The position numbers and the translations under genes are program-made. Shown here in pieces: positions 5,386 to 6,852 of a stretch of 6,852 bases of DNA. The notes beneath the pieces were generated by a model. The model did not search any database. It was given only the letters and a program-made list of their open reading frames with translations, and was not told the DNA's origin. The stretch covers positions 1 through 6,852 of the forward strand of contig LZRQ01000187.1 of the NCBI GenBank assembly GCA_002159155.1, read 5' to 3'. The stretch comes from Firmicutes bacterium ZCTH02-B6. GTDB taxonomy: Bacteria > Bacillota > Limnochordia > Limnochordales > ZCTH02-B6. How positions within the stretch are numbered: the first letter of the stretch is position 1; each line of letters begins with the position of its first letter.

Positions 5386-6068
5386 CAGCCGCCGTGGAAG
5401 AATCGCAGACGGCAGCGGCTCCTCGGATCGTGCCGGCCGGCGATGAAGCGGTCCTGGTCGAGCTGGGACAGGAGGTCCGCCGGGATCTGAACCTGCGGGT
5501 GCGAGCCTTAGCCCACATGCTTACGGGGCCCGGCGCACCGGCCTGGGTGCGGGAAGTGGTGCCGGCCTACGCCTCACTGCTCGTGTATTACGACCCCGAG
5601 CGGGCCTCCTATGCGGAGGTCCGGGAGACGCTGTCGACGTTGGCTATGAATGGGGACGATATCGATATACCGCCCCCGCGCCGCATCGAAATCCCGGTTC
5701 GTTACGGCGGCGACGACGGCCCGGACCTGGAGTGGGTCGCCCAGCGGGTCGGCCTCAGCCCTGAGGAGGTCATCGCTCGCCACAGCCGTCCTATCTATGT
5801 CGTGTACATGCTCGGCTTTTTGCCGGGCTTTTGTTACTTGGGCGACCTCCCGCCGGAGCTTGCCGTCTCGAGGCGGGAGACGCCGCGCTTGAGCCTGCCG
5901 GCCGGGGCGGTGGCCATCGGCGGGCGCCAGACGGGCATATATTCCCTGGACAACAGCCCCGGCGGTTGGCGCTGGATCGGACGCACCGACGTGCGTCTCT
6001 GGGATCCCGACCGCGACCCGCCGTTCCTTTTGCAGGCGGGCGACGAAGTGCGCTTTGTGCCCGAGTAG
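5382..6068 (+). CDS. pxpB: 5-oxoprolinase subunit PxpB (KipI-like)
   Basis: 228 residues, the usual length. The start is the ATG of the ATGA overlap with the upstream stop; the frame runs back further to 5235, but that would embed 49 non-family residues inside the upstream gene. Family motifs are clear: IPVRYGGDDGPDLEWVA (104-120), VYMLGFLPGFCYLGDLP (141-157), then the LPAGAVAIGGRQTGIYS stretch (172-188) and SPGGWRWIGRT (192-202), all typical of the AHS1/CT_C_D domain. Known role: PxpB works with PxpC and PxpA in ATP-dependent cleavage of 5-oxoproline (pyroglutamate) to glutamate. The Bacillus homologue KipI was first described as an inhibitor of the sporulation kinase KinA. No pxpA is in the window; it may lie downstream. 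Confidence 0.93.
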   Translation: MTAAVEESQTAAAPRIVPAGDEAVLVELGQEVRRDLNLRVRALAHMLTGPGAPAWVREVVPAYASLLVYYDPERASYAEVRETLSTLAMNGDDIDIPPPRRIEIPVRYGGDDGPDLEWVAQRVGLSPEEVIARHSRPIYVVYMLGFLPGFCYLGDLPPELAVSRRETPRLSLPAGAVAIGGRQTGIYSLDNSPGGWRWIGRTDVRLWDPDRDPPFLLQAGDEVRFVPE

Positions 6069-6189
6069 AGCCAACGACGGCGCAACGCCCGTAGGCTATG
6101 CCGCCTGCGGTGGCACAGCGGGCGGAGGACCATGTGGAATGGGCAATCGGGAATAGGCGGCCTGCGTAACGGTGCCCGAGGAAGAGGAA
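6069..6189 (+). other. 121-nt gap between pxpB and pxpC
   Basis: It holds a small hairpin GCCGCC/GGTGGC (6100-6105 with 6109-6114, one G-U) and no U-tract. A 26-codon frame (ATG 6132, stop 6210-6212) overlaps the pxpC start, but its GGAGG (6124-6128) is only 3 nt from the ATG and the peptide is Gly/Arg/Asn-rich. I see no gene remnant or promoter. Confidence 0.45.
6178..6182 (+). promoter_or_regulatory. Ribosome-binding site fixing the pxpC start
   Basis: GAGGA with a 7-nt spacer to the ATG at 6190. An in-frame GTG at 6172 would add only VPEEEE and has no such site. Confidence 0.6.
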
Positions 6190-6852
6190 ATGGAGCAGCG
6201 CATCGCGTTTGAAGTGGTATCGCCCGGCCTTTTCACGACGGTACAGGACCTGGGGCGCCCGGGCTGGCAGCGGTTTGGCGTGCCCGCTGGCGGGGCGCTG
6301 GATCAGTACGCGCTCATCGCGGCCAACGCCTTGGTGGGCAACGCCCCGGGAGCTGCGGGCCTTGAGGTGACCCTCACCGGACCGGTGCTGGCCGTCGTGA
6401 GCGAGGGACTTGTGGCTTGCACCGGGGCGGATCTTGGGTTTACCATCGACGGGCAACCGGCGGCCTTGTGGCAGGCGCACCGGGTGAAGCCGGGCCAGGT
6501 GCTGCGTTTCACGGGGCGCCGCTCGGGATGCAGGGCGTATCTGGCTGTGGGCGGCGGCATTGCTGTTCCTGAGGTGATGGGCAGCCGGTCAACCTACGTG
6601 CGTGCCCGTATTGGCGGCGTTGCCGGCCGGCCGCTGGCAGCGGGGGACCGGTTGGCGGTGGGACCGTTGCCGGTCGACTGGCGCGAGCGAGACGGGCTCA
6701 GCCTGCCCAAGTCCCTGCGCCGGCACGGCTTGCCCCAGCCTGTACGGGTTATCCTCGGGCCGCAAAACGACCGGTTTTTGCCTGTGGCGATTGAGCGTCT
6801 CCTGGGCGCCCCGTTCCGGGTGACGCCCAACTCAGACCGTATGGGCCTGCGC
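6190..6852 (+). CDS. pxpC: 5-oxoprolinase subunit PxpC (KipA-like), N-terminal two thirds, cut by window
   Basis: 221 codons are open to the right edge; the family is about 310-340 residues, so roughly a third is missing. The frame gives MEQRIAFEVVSPG, then LFTTVQDLGRPGWQRFGVP (14-32), GALDQYALIAANALVGN (35-51), LEVTLTGP (58-65), CTGADL (77-82), RSGCRAYLAVGGGI (111-124), MGSRSTYVRA (130-139), GPQNDRF (190-196) and NSDRMGLR (214-221), all classic AHS2-domain signatures. Known role: partner of PxpB in 5-oxoprolinase, related to the fused urea amidolyase/allophanate carboxylase extensions. A 121-nt gap separates it from pxpB, whereas these two genes usually touch or overlap, but it is on the same strand with no terminator between, so co-transcription is likely. 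Confidence 0.93.
   Translation, partial: MEQRIAFEVVSPGLFTTVQDLGRPGWQRFGVPAGGALDQYALIAANALVGNAPGAAGLEVTLTGPVLAVVSEGLVACTGADLGFTIDGQPAALWQAHRVKPGQVLRFTGRRSGCRAYLAVGGGIAVPEVMGSRSTYVRARIGGVAGRPLAAGDRLAVGPLPVDWRERDGLSLPKSLRRHGLPQPVRVILGPQNDRFLPVAIERLLGAPFRVTPNSDRMGLR

Noticed and set aside
6132..6212. A 26-codon frame before pxpC
   Set aside because: The SD-to-start spacing is only 3 nt, the peptide is low in complexity and it overlaps the pxpC start.
1..6852. CRISPR array, IS element, tRNA or attachment site
   Set aside because: I see no regularly spaced repeat array, transposase motif, terminal inverted repeat pair or tRNA-like fold; all long frames are explained by housekeeping or envelope genes.

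Overview
The window looks like GC-rich chromosomal DNA from a bacterium with an outer membrane that may belong to the diderm Firmicutes. Four things point that way. There is a signal-peptide-bearing beta-barrel protein that ends in the classical outer-membrane C-terminal signature. A MacB-type ABC permease lies upstream of it. The bifunctional phosphoglucose/phosphomannose isomerase is of the short (~350 aa) kind common in archaea and several GC-rich bacterial lineages. Purine-rich Shine-Dalgarno sites and sigma-A/sigma-70-like promoters are strong. A Limnochordia-like source would fit, but this is inference from gene content, not proof. Nothing marks the window as a phage, plasmid or transposon: I see no IS, tRNA, rRNA or CRISPR.

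Layout: (1) 1-705, the C-terminal part of a MacB/FtsX-type permease, cut by the left edge. (2) 706-1081, a long non-coding stretch holding a possible terminator hairpin, a candidate promoter whose -10 lies inside a palindrome, and a ~200-nt leader that can fold into two adjacent long-range stem structures. (3) 1082-2350, a porin-like outer-membrane beta-barrel protein, followed by a perfect 15-bp terminator-like hairpin. (4) 2531-3625, a bifunctional glucose/mannose-6-phosphate isomerase. (5) 3588-4466 on the minus strand, an XRE-type HTH regulator with a TPR-like helical C-terminus. It converges on the isomerase gene with a 38-bp tail overlap. (6) 4467-4695, an AT-rich divergent promoter region with a consensus TTGACA/TATAAT promoter for the rightward operon and two TTGACACT repeats 20 bp apart. 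(7) 4696-6852, an operon of a maleate isomerase/Asp-Glu racemase-family enzyme, pxpB and pxpC. The last gene is cut by the right edge.

Working model: the left half serves the cell envelope (export, outer membrane, sugar phosphates for envelope glycans). The right half is a catabolic or scavenging operon in which PxpB and PxpC are two of the three parts of the ATP-dependent 5-oxoprolinase PxpABC. The co-transcribed racemase/isomerase-fold enzyme probably acts on a related small acid, and the divergent XRE-TPR protein is the natural candidate regulator. The main points for a second look are the structured leader of the porin gene, the spaced TTGACACT repeats at the divergent promoter, and the unusual coupling of a maleate-isomerase-like enzyme to pxpBC.
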